Shown: positions 46,112-58,667 of the stretch, piece after piece
Layout: each line of letters opens with the position of its first letter
Position numbering within the stretch: position 1 is the stretch's first letter
Origin: Heliocidaris tuberculata
Taxonomy: Eukaryota; Echinodermata; Echinoidea; Camarodonta; Echinometridae
Assembly (NCBI GenBank): GCA_025618425.1
Contig: CM046849.1
Location: 28,887,821 to 28,951,820 of the forward strand
Length of the DNA stretch: 64,000 nucleotides
Reading direction: 5' to 3'
Program-made: the position numbers and the translations under genes
The notes under the pieces: generated by a model
Databases searched by the model: none
What the model saw: only the letters and a program-made list of their open reading frames with translations
Told to the model about the DNA's origin: nothing

Positions 46112-47404
46112 GTCATGCTCTGGCCGGCGGTGCGATTCAGAAGACTATCTAATGTCGGAAAGCATATTCTATTTCTGATCCTAGCAAGAAAAAAAAGACA
46201 TTTATATCTCAGGCGACAAGCTTCGATGACGTCATGATTTTTGATCGTCAAGTCTGCGGAAAGAAGAGCGCTATTCTCATCACGAGAGGAGGCTTCGAAT
46301 TCTCTACCGTTTCTAAAGCTCGTGGTAGGGGATATTTGAAAAAGAGGATTTACATGTAATGCATGCTGAAACTTACATTACCCTAAATACCCATGACCCA
46401 AGAAAAACAGAGTTATATTTGCATTGCTTTCTCAGATAATTATCCGCCCACAGGGGTTGCAAAAATGGAGTATATAAATGGGCCTTGCGTGTCAGTATAT
46501 TATACTCTCTTATTCCCTTGATTCTTTATCCTACACTGCGCCTGGAGAACTCAGAGTGGATTTGGCGGATTTAAATCATATCTATTATTGTTATTATCAT
46601 TTATAAGTTAAAAAGTAGTTCATTTGACATTTACCCCCCCCCCCCCTCCCATACACAAACACACACATACACAATACATAATTATATGCTTATGGGCAGG
46701 AGCTGGAATATAATCGTCAAAATGGTGTTTATGTCAGATTAAAGAGGGCAGTTGAAATGTTTTAATGTATCTATCGTTATACCCTATGTTTCGAATAAAA
46801 CTTAAATAAACAAGTACCAATAAATTTATAATAAATATTAATGTTGTCATATTGTCACATCAAGTAAACGTTGATTATTTGATAAAGAAACAAAAATCAA
46901 AGTATCGTCAAAGTAGAGAAAAATAATTCCGTTAGGGCTGAAATCAAAACACTTTTTTTTCTGCGAATCGTCTACGTTTATGTTCGCAGGGCCTAGTTAG
47001 AGTGTACATTTTATAAACAAACGCAAGAATCTCGGAAAATACAGGCTGAAGAAAATATTTTTTCTGAAGGCTAAAAAAATCATTTTCTTGCAGAAATGAT
47101 AACAAACTAAAATTCTTGTTTTCGTTTTGGCTGTTTCTGTCCCATTTATTTTTTCGATAGCCTATACTCAAATGCGTGAAGAAGGGCAGTGCCCCCTTTT
47201 AACACAATCAGTATGTGTTGTCTGCTTGGTTCATTATGCAAATGTAAATGTGGAAGATGGGAAGAGAAACTCTGACGTTTACTCGTTTACCGAGAGGAGT
47301 AGCTGACCATGTTTGATGATCCTTCAGTCTCCTCCGGGGTCTTTATTGGAGCAAACATGAGACCCAATTAGGCATTTCCTCGGTAAATACCACACTCCGG
47401 TAGC
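46112..47404. other. Spacer
   Basis: C run at about 46636-46646. Nothing else identified. Confidence 0.5.
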
Positions 47405-47940
47405 TGGTCGTTCGGAACGGAAGGACTGATGAATTGCAAGCGCAAAGAGGAGGGGGGTAGCTGTTCAAGGAGGAGTGGGCCCGACACCCCTCCCTTTCCG
47501 AGTCTTGGTTTCTTCTCTCATATCTCGTCACGAAAGGTAATGTATTGATGTAGAGATGAGTAGTTTAAGGAGGGGGGTGGGGTCCAAGTACCCCTCCCAT
47601 TCTTTCCCCCTCACACTTCTTATTCATAGCGGTAGGTTGTAGATTGCAGCCCAAAGGGTGCACCCCCATCCCCCCCCCCCCCCCAGCCCTTCTCCTTCCA
47701 TTAGTTCGTAGCAGACGTGACAGAGGGCGCTGAATATTGTTGCATGGATATGTAGTTCCAGGATGGAAGCAAAATGTGTACATAAAGTGTAAGAATAGGT
47801 TTCAAGCTCCCCTCCTAATTCTTTCTCGCGCACCTTTCACTCGAAACGGAAGGTGATGAATTACACAAAAAAATCTAACAGCTTATGGAGGGGTGTAACA
47901 GACACACTTTCCCAATTCCTTTTCTTACTCCCAGAAGTTA
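47405..47940. repeat. Degenerate tandem units
   Basis: CGGAAGGACTGATGAATTG (47417), GAAAGGTAATGTATTGATG (47533), CGGTAGGTTGTAGATTG (47630) and CGGAAGGTGATGAATTAC (47848) each precede GGAGGGG/CCCCTCC blocks. Spacing is irregular (about 100-220 bp). A C run is at about 47670-47684. Confidence 0.6.
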
Positions 47941-48337
47941 ATAAACTTGATTTGGATTTTAGTTTACATGACTGTATAGTAAAATTGTGTTTACACGTCC
48001 CCTGAAGAATGGGAAGCACACCTTCATTCCCAATGACGTTCGTTATAGGGAAAGAGTGGTCTGCAGAAAAGATGACATTGCACCTGTTATGCAGGAGCAG
48101 CAAAAAGATACCAGCCTCTCCCCCCCCCCCCTCCTTCATTCCCACACCTTAGCTAATATCGACATCATCCATTCAGAGGAATCCGCAAAGTGCCATTTTA
48201 CTTTTCCCGCCAAATAGGACTTGGTTCATTGGGCTTGAAACATTATAAAGGCTGTTCGTAACAATAGAAATACAATACAAAAAGAAATTTCATGATTTTA
48301 TCTTTTTGAGAAGGGACATTTATAGGGTTTTGTTTTA
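47941..48337. other. Spacer with poly-C
   Basis: C run at about 48121-48130; nothing else recognised. Confidence 0.5.
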
Positions 48338-48395
48338 TTGTGGAGCGCCAGGAGTGTCAAGTTTGACAGACATGTGCGCTATACAAGAACCCACT
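48338..48395 (+). mobile_element. SINE 3' end
   Basis: AGCGCCAGGAGTGTCAAG...TGTGCGCTATACAAGAACCC runs straight into the TTA microsatellite, in the position of a SINE tail. Confidence 0.6.
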
Positions 48396-48620
<225 letters not shown>

Positions 48621-48718
48621 CTTTAGTTTATTTCAAAACGATGATTTCCGTGTGTATGAAACTTCACGTAAGAACAGACCAGGTTAATACTTCTAGATTT
48701 CACTTTAAAAAACTCATT

Positions 48719-48900
48719 GGTGGAGTAGTGGTCTCGTAACTGGGAGGACCCATGTTCGAAACCAAGTGGATGCGCCAGTGCCCTTGAGTAAGGCATTAAT
48801 CCTCGTTACCAAGTCCCTCGGAGAGGACTTAAAGCCGTCGGTCCCTGGTTGCTTACTAAGTAAGCAAACCTTAATCCCTAACAAAACCTCAGACTAATAA
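48719..48900 (+). mobile_element. tRNA-like SINE, second family
   Basis: The head has a GTAGTGGTCTCGTAACTGGG A-box-like region and a TGTTCGAAACC B-box (48753-48763). The body has CTTGAGTAAGGCATTAATCC and AAAGCCGTCGGTCCC, which differ from the 43897 family. Confidence 0.65.
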
Positions 48901-50818
48901 TGTATAGAAATCGTACTAATATGAATCTAAACAAAACATCTTTATGCAAACGTTACACAATAATTTATTGAAAAAGTCTGAAGCCCTTTATCATTTAGCA
49001 AGGAAATAAATGTGTATATGGATAAGCCAAGTAGAGAGCACAAAATCATCAGAAGAATAATAGGAGAATAGAAGATTAAATATTTTGCATGTTGCTAATA
49101 AATGAAATATCGATCGCATGGCGTATTTTCCCATCAGCCAATATCCTATAAAAATAAATAACTGGGAATATCTATCTGGATTCAAAGTGTCGACAATTTT
49201 ATACCTCCACCCTCGATCCCTCCAATATTTCCTATTGATTTTCTTGTTACGCTCCATAGGGTGATTTAATTTATTTGCATCACTTCAATAACGTACCATC
49301 TCGAGGGGTTGAGACAACATTCGTCATGTTTGAATTAATTAGCTTGCTCGGCTTCTTCAAATCCTATTAATTAAAACGAAGGAAATTCTAAGAAAATTTT
49401 ATGGCTTGAGACATTGGTAATGAAGCTGGCTTCTGTTAACTGACTCTGTTATCTAATTACATTTAAAACATTGAACAACACAGCATCTAAAAATAATTTC
49501 GAATTATATTTGAAGAACGATTGTCTTTTTCAAAGACTTATACGAAAAGCTTTTCTACCACCGAATGCTATCATGAATATTGATCAATTATTTTTTTTAA
49601 ATAATTTTCATCATTGTTTATTAGGATAATTATGTCTATACAATCAAACTTTTTACCCAAATCTTCATATCTTGTATAAATTTTAGATGACTGGATCTGT
49701 TCCTACCATGCTGACAGCTTGTAATGCATAGGGATCAAAATCTGAGAATGTTTTACGTATACTTTATAATGTTTTATTTTTCGAATAATTTTAGGGGACC
49801 AAATCCTATACACCTGTTTTGATGAATGTTCGTAAACCTGAATACAAACTGAACCATTATCTGATTAGGTAAGAGTTAATCTTTAAATATCTCAGGTACT
49901 TCAGGGCCTCATTTATTCATGAAACCCGCCGTCACTCTGCCACCGTGTTAATATTACGCATTTTTAGAATGCCAAAGACAAATGTATAGTGCAGTCTGAA
50001 ACAAGTTTTACCCAATTTTAGGCACATTTTCCCCAATATTGAGTAAAATTTTAACTACCACACATGCATGTTCCCTTTTTAGCTAATATTGGGTAAAATT
50101 TTTTAAAAGTTTGGGGAATTTAAGTTTGATCTAATTTTTCCACTGTGCTAGTTCTATTAAATCCACTATTGCAAAGCCTTTTAAAATTACTTCCGATGGT
50201 GTCCATATTAATTTGGTCATGCTATTTGGGATAATGCGTTACATCTGAATAATAGGCTAGGTCCAGCGTCAGATGTTGCAAAATGCGTTACCATTGCCAC
50301 ATACAGAATCTTCTGTGATCAGTATAAAAGAAATATGAATATATATAAAGAAATCTGGCTTCATAATTGTATTAAAACTATATCTCATTTGTTCCTTATT
50401 GAAATTACTTGTAATGTATGAGATTGCAGTGGCTACTGGTTGAGACTATGTCCCTTTGAGTGGACATGGTGGAGAAAAGTCATTCGTATTGGTGTGAGAT
50501 TCAACCCAATTAACACAATAATAATTGTCCGAATACATGTAACTAAAAAAATTCTAGCATTTTGATTTTTCATATGCATTTTATTGCATCTTCATGTAGC
50601 CGGAGATGAAAGCAGGATCCTGAAAAATATGTCATTGAGTTATATATTTTGCTGTCATATAATCAATTATATACACAAGCAAAATGGGTCGCTGTTTAAT
50701 AAGGAATGCAAAGACTTTCCAATCAGGCAGCACGAAGAGAAATTATTATCGATCAGACTCGAGTTTCTAAACTTTTCGACGTGATTTTATTTGGGTTTCC
50801 CTCTCTATCTCTCCCTTC
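48901..50818. other. AT-rich spacer
   Basis: The minus-strand open frame at 48991-49257 has no splice support. No repeats recognised. Confidence 0.45.
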
Positions 50819-50822
50819 CCCC

Positions 50823-50879
<57 letters not shown>

Positions 50880-50880
50880 T
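50819..50880. repeat. Compound C(n)-(TC)n repeat
   Basis: About 15 C bases followed by TC repeat. Confidence 0.95.
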
Positions 50881-50937
50881 TGTCAACCTCTCTCTTTCTC
50901 CCCCATTTCTATATATCTAATTATCTTACTCACTGAA

Positions 50938-51183
50938 TACATAATCCAACAGTCATATTTCTTTATTGATGCAATCCCCAATACCCTTTCTTGCTGTGTC
51001 ACCTACAACAATCGCAAGTATATAGTAAGGCTTCCTGGTGAGATCACCCGTAGATATGTAGGTGTAACATACACGGGGAAGAAGCTATTGATTCAAGTGC
51101 CCTACTATCACTTTCACGCTGATTTGAATAAGTCTTTCCACCTCCAATTGCTTCTCAAATTTGCCTGGAAGCACTTAACATGA
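50938..51183 (+). other. Coding-like stretch, unidentified
   Basis: Downstream of the TC repeat, one plus-strand frame reads about 80 residues with ordinary composition (NRKYIVRLPGEITRRYVGVT, KKLLIQVPYYHFHADLNKS) to a TGA. No strong acceptor is visible before it and the frame enters from the repeat. It could be a decayed ORF or chance; I do not recognise it. Confidence 0.25.
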
Positions 51184-51674
51184 ACCATGTGTACGTGTAA
51201 CATGGAGTGACCTTCAACGAACCAACAAACAGGTAAGAAATTCCTAAATGTTCTCGAAGACATCATTGACTATCTCTTCGGATCGAGGCTGTAGCGAAAT
51301 GGCAATACTAGTGGCGTGGTCGTGTTTCAACGGTAAATATTGACTGCAAATCTACCCAGGTTGTTTTGTGTCTTCCGTGGCATAACCTTGTGTACAATGT
51401 TGCTCTAGGCGGGAGGTATAAATTTAGAATGCATTTTGAACTTTGCGAACCATATGGTATACCTTGGAGTTGGAGGGAACTTTAAGGAAGCAGCAGAGAT
51501 GACTGGAAAAAAAATCAAAGATTCCAACTTAGACTGAACTGCTCAATTCCAATGACAAGATATAATCCCAAACCATTTTGATTGAAATTGTAAAAATACC
51601 TGAGTAACAAGCTAAGAAAAATAAGAAAGTCTAACAATTCGTCCCAACCTCGTGTAGAGCAAAAGAATACTTTT
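51184..51674. other. Spacer, nothing recognised
   Basis: No elements paired. Confidence 0.5.
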
Positions 51675-52034
51675 CATATTTTCTCCATTATCTCTAAAGA
51701 TGCTGCTTGTCTTTTTGTGAACTCAACATATCTTGTGTCAAATACATTTTCCCATGATGTATCTTGAGCTAAGAAGGAGACAAGCTGCACCTTAAGAGAT
51801 AATGGGGAAAATGTGAAATTTTGTGTACAAAACATATGGAGAGTTGTAATACTAAACTTGTCACTCTGAAGCAACATTGCCAATATGAGGATCGCCATAG
51901 AAAGTAAATTGAGACTTTTCAAACTTTCATAACTTTCTCATTTCGTAACCGATTTTGATGGAACTTTTTTAAATTGCTTCTCTCTATCCTTTCTTTTCAT
52001 TAAAATTGATTTTTCCCCAGGGTTTCATTCTCCT
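51675..52034. mobile_element. TTAA element (family T1), right half only
   Basis: Matches the right part of 28768-29424, ending GGTTTCATTCTCCT before TTAA (52035-52038). The left arm is missing; the break is near the former centre. Confidence 0.9.
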
Positions 52035-52038
52035 TTAA

Positions 52039-52520
52039 GGTATCCGGTTAGTGTACGACCGAGGAGCTATTGTCATTAAATCGTGTGGTATAGGCGGCCG
52101 TGGGAGGAAGCCTAAGACATCGTCTTTGACAAATATCTTCAGACGCCGGTAAAACTGGATACAAGATACTATACATGTACATCGAATTTCATTTCTAAAA
52201 CGTGTTTACGTGAGGTGTTCATGCATGCCTCCCCAGCGAGGATTTCTTTGAATCCAAAGATGTGACTGTCACTCCGTGAACCAAGCTTCCGACCGTTAAT
52301 ACTCATTGTCCGTCTATATCAAGTTTTGTTCTTTTCCTATTTGAAATGCTCTGCCCGGAAAATTTTGAATTTTTCTGTTGATTAGAGCGAGGGCACCTTT
52401 TCTAGAAATAAGAACTTGACTTTAGAAGGCAACGATCTGGTAATTTATAAACGTATGTCTTTCCGGATCAAAACACGGACTTGAGTATGTGACTTGTAAG
52501 GTCTTACGCGCGTCATGAAA
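52039..52520. other. Spacer, nothing recognised
   Basis: Mixed composition. Confidence 0.5.
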
Positions 52521-52926
52521 GATTTCAGGACAGGAATTATTTAAGCACTAAATTGATCACATTTTGTTCTTCAAATTGGCAACAATAATATTTATCTTTT
52601 ATTGCTACATGGTTCTAATATGGTGTAATGTCTTTGAAAACAATATACATGGTTAGAAATTTGTTGAATAGTTGAAAGAAATTGCCAATTTTGATAAAAA
52701 CAATTATATTAAACCTCTCAATGTGTTGCCAATTTAAGGATCTCAGAGCTTATTCTTGTTTTTAAAATTCCTGGCATCAAACGCAATATGGTCATGCAAT
52801 AAAAATGGACATAGTGTGTGCAGAAAATTTTGCTCTTTCTACTCGTGCATCTGGTATATTTTTTAGAACTCTGGATCAAAAGTTATTGAGCCAAACCACA
52901 AAATGTGGTCAATTGTCTTGAAAGGG
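52521..52926 (-). mobile_element. piggyBac-like MITE (family T2), inverted copy
   Basis: Reverse complement of 38036-38440 over its whole length. One end is intact before TTAA (52927-52930: CTTGAAAGGG then TTAA). The other end (TTTCAGGACAGGAAT) has lost its outermost bases and TTAA. Confidence 0.85.
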
Positions 52927-53056
52927 TTAAAAAGTGATTGTTTAGTGAACAGTGCAAACGATACTTCTAATCACTGGCGTATGGGTCAGTGCTTCATGCT
53001 CGATTAGCGCAGGTACTGACGCAATCGAAATGACGCCTCGTGTGAGCCCAGCTTGA

Positions 53057-53641
53057 AGGAGAATGAAACCCTGGGAGGAAATCAATTTTAATGAAAAGAG
53101 AGGATAGAGAGAAGCAATTTTAAAAAAGTTCCATCAAAATCGGTTACGAAATGAGAAAGTTATGAAAGTTTGAAAAGTCTCAATTTAATTTCTATGGCGA
53201 TCCTCAAATTGGCAATGTTGCTTCAAAGTAACAGGTTTAGTAGTACAAGTCTTCATATATTTTGTAGCCAAAATTTCATATTTTCCCCATTATCTCTCAA
53301 GGTGCAGCTTGTCTCCTTCTTAGCTCAAGATATATCATGGGAAAATGTATTTGACATAACATAATTATGTTGAGTTCACAAAAAGACAAGGAGCATCTTT
53401 AGAGATAATGGAGAAAATATGAAATTTTGTGTACAAAACATATTGAGAGGTGTACTACTAATCCTGCTATTTTGAAGCAACATTGCCAATTTGAGGATCG
53501 CTATAGAAAGTAAATTGAAACTTTTCAAACTGTCATAACTTTTTCATTTCGTAACCAATTTTGATGGAACTTTTTTTTAATTGCTTCTCTCTATCCTCTC
53601 TTTTCATTAAAATGGATATTTCCCCAGGGTTTCATTCTCCA
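53057..53641. mobile_element. Palindromic TTAA element (family T1), full copy
   Basis: Ends AGGAGAATGAAACCCTGGG and the complement, with arms matching 28768-29424 but only a single central unit. Flanks TTGA and GTAA look like decayed TTAA. Confidence 0.85.
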
Positions 53642-54269
53642 GTAAGATAAGTAACATTTGGAGCAGTTGTTTTGACTATAATGTATTGGATGGAACCAAA
53701 AACAATCACAGTAAAGTATTTATAGTGATTGGTCACCTTTTAATATGTGGCGCTTACTCAATCATGAACTGTCCTTGTGGGGGAAAAAGGTGAAAGGAAA
53801 GTGTTTTCTCCCTACGTATGAAATGTGTTCAGGAAATGAAATCGTTCTATGAACACATTGCCTGATTTATGTGTTTAACGAAGGAAACGGACCTCATTTT
53901 TCCTTGTCAGCATTTTGATTAAATCAAGACGTTTCCTGGTTTAATCTGGAAAAAGCAATTTCGTATGGACACGTTTTAAGGCCTTCTCATACATGCACAA
54001 GCACCCCAACCGTGTCGTGACCAAAATTTAGATTGCTTGCTCCGGAAAAAAAAAAAAAAAACACCCATCACAATGATCACGTTGTGTTTCGCCCACAATT
54101 TTGACTATTTTAAGAATTTTTCTGTGGAATGAATTGATACTGAAATCCCTGAAGACATTAACTCCGGATTCCATAAACCACTCCTGGCAAGGATGGTCCG
54201 TAAAATGATGATAACCGGCCAAAACATTCGTCACGAGAAGGTCATAATGTTCCGTCACAATGCGAGAAA
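53642..54269. other. Spacer with an A run
   Basis: A run at about 54043-54060; nothing else. Confidence 0.5.
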
Positions 54270-54361
54270 TCTCTATCTCTCTCTTTCTCTTTCTCTATCT
54301 TTCTCTATCCTTCACCTTTTCTCCATCTTTTCTCCCTTTTCATCCATCTTTCTCTCCCTTT

Positions 54362-54401
<40 letters not shown>

Positions 54402-54470
54402 CTTTACCTTTTTCTCCTCCATTTGTGCCTCTCTGTCGCTGTCTCTCTCTCTCTCTCTCTCTATTTCTTG
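54270..54470. repeat. CT-rich microsatellite region
   Basis: TC runs at about 54368-54395 and 54445-54462 within a pyrimidine-rich stretch. Confidence 0.9.
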
Positions 54471-54482
54471 CCCAAACCCTCC

Positions 54483-55160
54483 TTTTTTGTAGAGGTCGTA
54501 TTCGAGTGCTTAAAGGCCACCGCACACCTTACGATCGGTCTGCGATCCGATTTCAGAAGAAAATGTAATATCATTTGACAAATAATTCAAAAACGAAAAA
54601 TATTTTTGATTGAGGGTCTGAATAGTCATACAGATAGTAAAATCGATAATACGGCCTTTGCCGAGTTTTCTAGTCGGTGGAATGGCCAAATCGGCTCCGA
54701 ATCGTAGTGACGTCACAAAAATCGTACGACTGCCTACGATTTGAAACTAATTTTGCCCTTATTCCCTGTAGAAAGCTGACAGCTCACCCAAACCCTATGT
54801 TTAGTATTCATATTACTTTTCAGAACCTGAATATGGTAGATTTTATTTGTTAAAATACCAGTATTTAAAGCCATAGCGATTTATTTCACAAATCGGATCG
54901 CAGACCGATCGTAAGGTGTGCGGTGGCCTTTAAGCGTTTGACTGGAGATGCAAAGATCGTGGGTTCTGTCACTCATGTCCTAAGTTAAGGAATGCATTTC
55001 GTCTACATTACTTCTCTTCATCCATGCGGGTGTTAAATCGATGCGCTTTAGTCAAATGTGTGCGCGTTTGTAAAAATTAATGACGACTAGCTGGAATATT
55101 CCCAAGAGAGAGGAGGATGTGCACATAATGTGCGCAAGTGCGCAACTAGGATAATGAAAT
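54483..55160 (+). mobile_element. Degraded SINE interrupted by a TTAA element
   Basis: TGTAGAGGTCGTATTCGAGT before, and GCGTTTGACTGGAGATGCAA...ATCGTGGGTTCTGTCAC after, the insert read as one tRNA-like head. The body (CTAGCTGGAATATTCCCAAG, GATGTGCACATAATGTGCGC) parallels the 43897 SINE. Confidence 0.6.
54514..54929. mobile_element. TTAA element (family T3)
   Basis: TTAA on both sides (54510-54513, 54930-54933). Inverted ends AGGCCACCGCACACCTTACG with CGTAAGGTGTGCGGTGGCCT continue through GATCGGTCTGCGATC. The shorter, cleaner relative of 40937-41426. Confidence 0.9.
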
Positions 55161-55183
55161 CATAAATAAGACAGGCCTATCTA

Positions 55184-55397
55184 GGTGACACGACATTTGC
55201 TCCTGCGACATTTGCCCCGCCGTCCATTTTTCGAAAGGTCAAAGGTTAAGGTCAAGGTCATGATTTGTTATTTTGTTCAGGACAATGTGAAGATTAGGAT
55301 TAGGGTTAGGGTTAGGGTTAGGGTTAGGTTTAGGTTTAGGATTAACATGGCAAAGTTAGACCGGAGCAATTGTCACAGGAGCAAATGTCATGGAACC
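55184..55397. mobile_element. MITE with 9-bp target duplication and TTAGGG core
   Basis: GCCTATCTA flanks both ends (55175-55183 and 55398-55406). The left end GGTGACACGACATTTGCTCC is inverted against the right end (complement GGTTCCATGACATTTGCTCC). About 55296-55340 is a run of TTAGGG/TTAGGT units. An 8-9-bp duplication suggests hAT- or Mutator-type mobilisation. Confidence 0.85.
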
Positions 55398-55446
55398 GCC
55401 TATCTATGACGCTTCTAGAGACATCGTGAATGCATTCGGCGCTATA

Positions 55447-56053
55447 CAGGGTGGCCCAGAAAGAATGCAACACCTGAGATCTGCAATTTCAAAGATATTG
55501 TATCGTTTGTTTGTTTTTTGCTTGTTTGTTTGTTTGTTGTTGTTGTTTTTTCTTCTTCTTTTTTTTTCTGTTTCGTTGGGTAGAGAATTCCATTCCGAGT
55601 AAAATGACACCAGTATCGTTAGTTTGGGGTAGGGGGTTTCGATTCTACGGCTATTTCAGTGAGGCAATGTCATTTTCGAAATTGGCTACTTTTACAACCG
55701 TAGTCATGCTTAAACATGTTGAAGCAGCAAGAAATTCGCATATGACGGCTTCTCATACAGTCAGCTTTGTTGACAAACGCATAACTGCTCTCGCTTTGAA
55801 AACGGAGACAACGTGAATGAAATGGAGATTGTATGGAATGCCGTCATGCTCAAATTTCCAGTTGCTTCAAGCATAACTACGGTGGCAAAAGCAGCAAATT
55901 TTGAAAATGACATTGCCTCACAAAAATAGCAGTAGAATATCATGTCGGAAAAGAATTTTCTATCCAATAAAACAAAAACAAAATATGATATTGTGTCAAC
56001 GATGTCGTTGAAACGGCAGATCTCAGGTGTTGCATTCTTCATGGGCCACCCTA
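55447..56053. mobile_element. mariner-type foldback element
   Basis: TA flanks both ends. The ends CAGGGTGGCCCAGAAAGAAT and the complement of ATTCTTCATGGGCCACCCTA are inverted and continue into AACACCTGAGATCTGC. The interior is also largely palindromic (about 55645-55930), so both strands encode a similar EAMSFSK-containing peptide. A TTTG/T-rich repeat lies at 55503-55570. Confidence 0.85.
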
Positions 56054-56084
56054 TATAAATCCAGAATAATATTATAATTATTAT

Positions 56085-56230
56085 CTTTCTCTCTCTCTCT
56101 CTCTCTATCTATCCATACCTCTCTCTACCTCTCTCTTCCTCTCTCTCTCTCCCCTCACTCTCTTTCTCATTTTTGTTTTTTTCTCTTTCTCTGTTTTTTT
56201 TTCTCTCTCTCTTCCTCTGTCTCTCCCTCG
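56085..56230. repeat. CT-rich microsatellite region
   Basis: Interrupted TC repeats with T runs. Confidence 0.9.
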
Positions 56231-56510
56231 TATATTTACATGTACATCTTTAGAAGATGTGAACCTACTTTAAACTGCAACTTTTCATTCCTTTTTATTA
56301 TCAAAGAGTTAGCGAATATCATCAAATGGTTTTGAGAAAAAAAAGGTTCCATTACGTTTATTTATTTATTTCTATATTATACAGACTGTTTTTGATTATC
56401 CAGCATTCTTAGATTGATATATGATCATAAGAGAATCAAATAAATGTGAAAATGCCTGTAAAAATGAAAGGATCATTTGAAAGTCACTTTAGCATAAATG
56501 GACCCCGTCT
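56231..56510. other. Spacer
   Basis: Nothing recognised. Confidence 0.5.
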
Positions 56511-56646
56511 TATAAAGAGTTGCGATTGATTCGAATCGATCGCAACTTCAAATCAATCGCAACTCCTTCCTCTTAAGTACACAGCTGTGATTAATATTAA
56601 TTTGTGGTCGATTTGAGTCAATTGCAACTCTTTATCAGACGGGGCC
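56511..56646. mobile_element. Foldback MITE with ATG target duplication
   Basis: ATG flanks at 56508-56510 and 56647-56649. Ends GACCCCGTCTTATAAAGAGT and the complement of CTCTTTATCAGACGGGGCC. Left arm hairpin GTTGCGAT...ATCGCAAC. Same architecture as 5119-5263, but with no CCAAT in the centre. Confidence 0.85.
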
Positions 56647-57756
56647 ATGGAGTACGTTAACATAAGGCAAAGTTATATACATAACTACTACTTACCCGCA
56701 AGCCTTGCAGTAATATTATCCACCTGCAAGGTATTGTCTTGCAGAGTCGCTTAAAAAGACATAATCAGTATCACATTTCTGGAAGGTATTCACTTTTAAT
56801 CATGGTAATTGAATTTGGGTTTCCAGAAATTCTTGAAAATTAGTTTATTTGTTTATTACTTTTATATAAAAAAGCCTTATTCTTTTATTCTGTTATTCCC
56901 GCGAAGAAATAGATACAGACGCATAAAGAAAAGTCACAATATTGTGCAGACAAGGACGGCTCAAGATGTATTTTATCAGAGGGACACGGGTCTTAAAAAT
57001 GTCTGATAAGCATTATAACAAAAAGAGTAAGAATGTAAGAATTTAAATTTCTCACCTTTATAATGTTTATTGTTTGTTTTGTAGCATTATGTCTTTAAAA
57101 AAAAAAATCATATTTCGGGTGGAATATTTGGCAAATCAGGGGGGAATCGGACCCCCCCCCCCCTCCACCAACGCCACCACTATGTTTTGATCATTTTGGC
57201 CAAACATTAGTTTGATATGTCCTTCTAGAAGTTTGTTTCACAAAAAAAAAATTTACCTGCACAACGAGGTTTTATTTCATTTCATCTATTTTATTTTCCA
57301 GTATTAGTAAAATACATACAAAATATGCAAAATACAAATCACAATTTACATTTGATAGAATAAAAGAAAGAAAATACAAAGAGAGAAAAAAAAAACAAGC
57401 GTTAATTAAACGAAAAATGGAATTGATAATCTAGTACGTGGAGGGGGGGTAACAAAGGCAAATTTGCTTGTTGGGGTTATGCCTATCGTTCATATTATAA
57501 TCTTTTTGCTCAACTTTTTCACACAAGGAACGTTTCCGGCTAACATTGCCACTTGCCACTGGTTTGTTTTACCAGCATTTCATAGAAATTAATTTTTGGT
57601 TTAAGTCTTTTTTCCCCCGTTGGAGATAGGATGTTTAAACTTTAAAGAGAATACTGAAACTTCACTTGAAATTTCCCAGACTACATCAAGAGTGATCGTC
57701 TGTATAGCTTCCTTGTTGTAATGCCAAATAGAACTGTGGCTTGACTATGAATAAAG
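56647..57756. other. AT-rich spacer
   Basis: C run at about 57151-57163; A-rich 57290-57410. No gene. Confidence 0.5.
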
Positions 57757-58047
57757 ATGGACGCGTTCAGAATACAAATGCCCTGTGCCCTTCATCATGT
57801 TGCCTCGCAATTTATCACGTACGGCTACGCTCCATCTATGGTAAGAAACGCTTTCAAAGTCAAGAGTCGGGCGTTACCAATAGGTCTGCAGGATGGGACA
57901 CGACCGGAGTGGTCCTCGGGGAAGCCCTGGGGAGACCGACGGGTGGTGTGGATACCTTCACCCATCCCTGCCTCGCAAGATCAAGATCTTCCCGACCTCC
58001 TTCAACAGGTTGCTTACGGAATACGGAAGAGTCGAAACATCAGCTAG
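57757..58047 (+). other. GC-rich coding-like stretch, frame unresolved
   Basis: All three plus frames are open for long parts. ATGs with fair contexts occur at 57757 and in GCAGGATGGG (about 57893). Donor-like ATG|GTAAGAAA lies at 57840 and an acceptor-like GTCTGCAG at about 57892. One frame (IKIFPTSFNRLLTEYGR) and another (DLPDLLQQVAYGIRK) both look protein-like. I cannot choose between them or name a family. Confidence 0.3.
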
Positions 58048-58667
58048 CTAGTAAGGGTTCTATATCCATGATATCAGAACCTTAAAGGTAATATCAGCAA
58101 AGAAGCACCCACTTGATGTCAAGAAAGTATGCTTGCCTACTCAATCATTTTTCCCAAAATAGTTCTACTATACAAAATGTCAGGTCATACCGGAAACCAA
58201 TGTATTTTTAAACAACAAAAAAATAGGTCTTTAGAAGTGAATAGAAGGTACAGATAAATCAAGTGAAATGCGAACAAGTTTTGCATGCACGCATCTGTAT
58301 ATTAAGTGGTTCACTGTGACATGGGAACTAGGTGTATGGAAATTAGGAGTTGAAAGGGTGCCGTAGATTAACTAATTTGAGCTCAAATATTGCATCTAAT
58401 CGTCCTGAACCGATAAGACCTTTCCTTTCTTCTCAAAATGGGTTGGTAAAGTGTGGAGTTAGATGCCATGGAAAATAATTGCTTCTTTCAATAATTATTA
58501 ACGATGAAAGGTCTCTTTGACAATTTGCCTCGTGAAGTACTTTTTGATGTAGTTGTTTGTGAATTTAGTGTCGTTTTTATAGAGTTAATAATAAATGTGC
58601 ACAAATCGCTAGCGTAAAACACATTATTTCTTCAAAATGTAAGAGTGTATTAACACACAGTTTGGAT
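58048..58667. other. Spacer, nothing recognised
   Basis: AT-rich. Confidence 0.5.
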
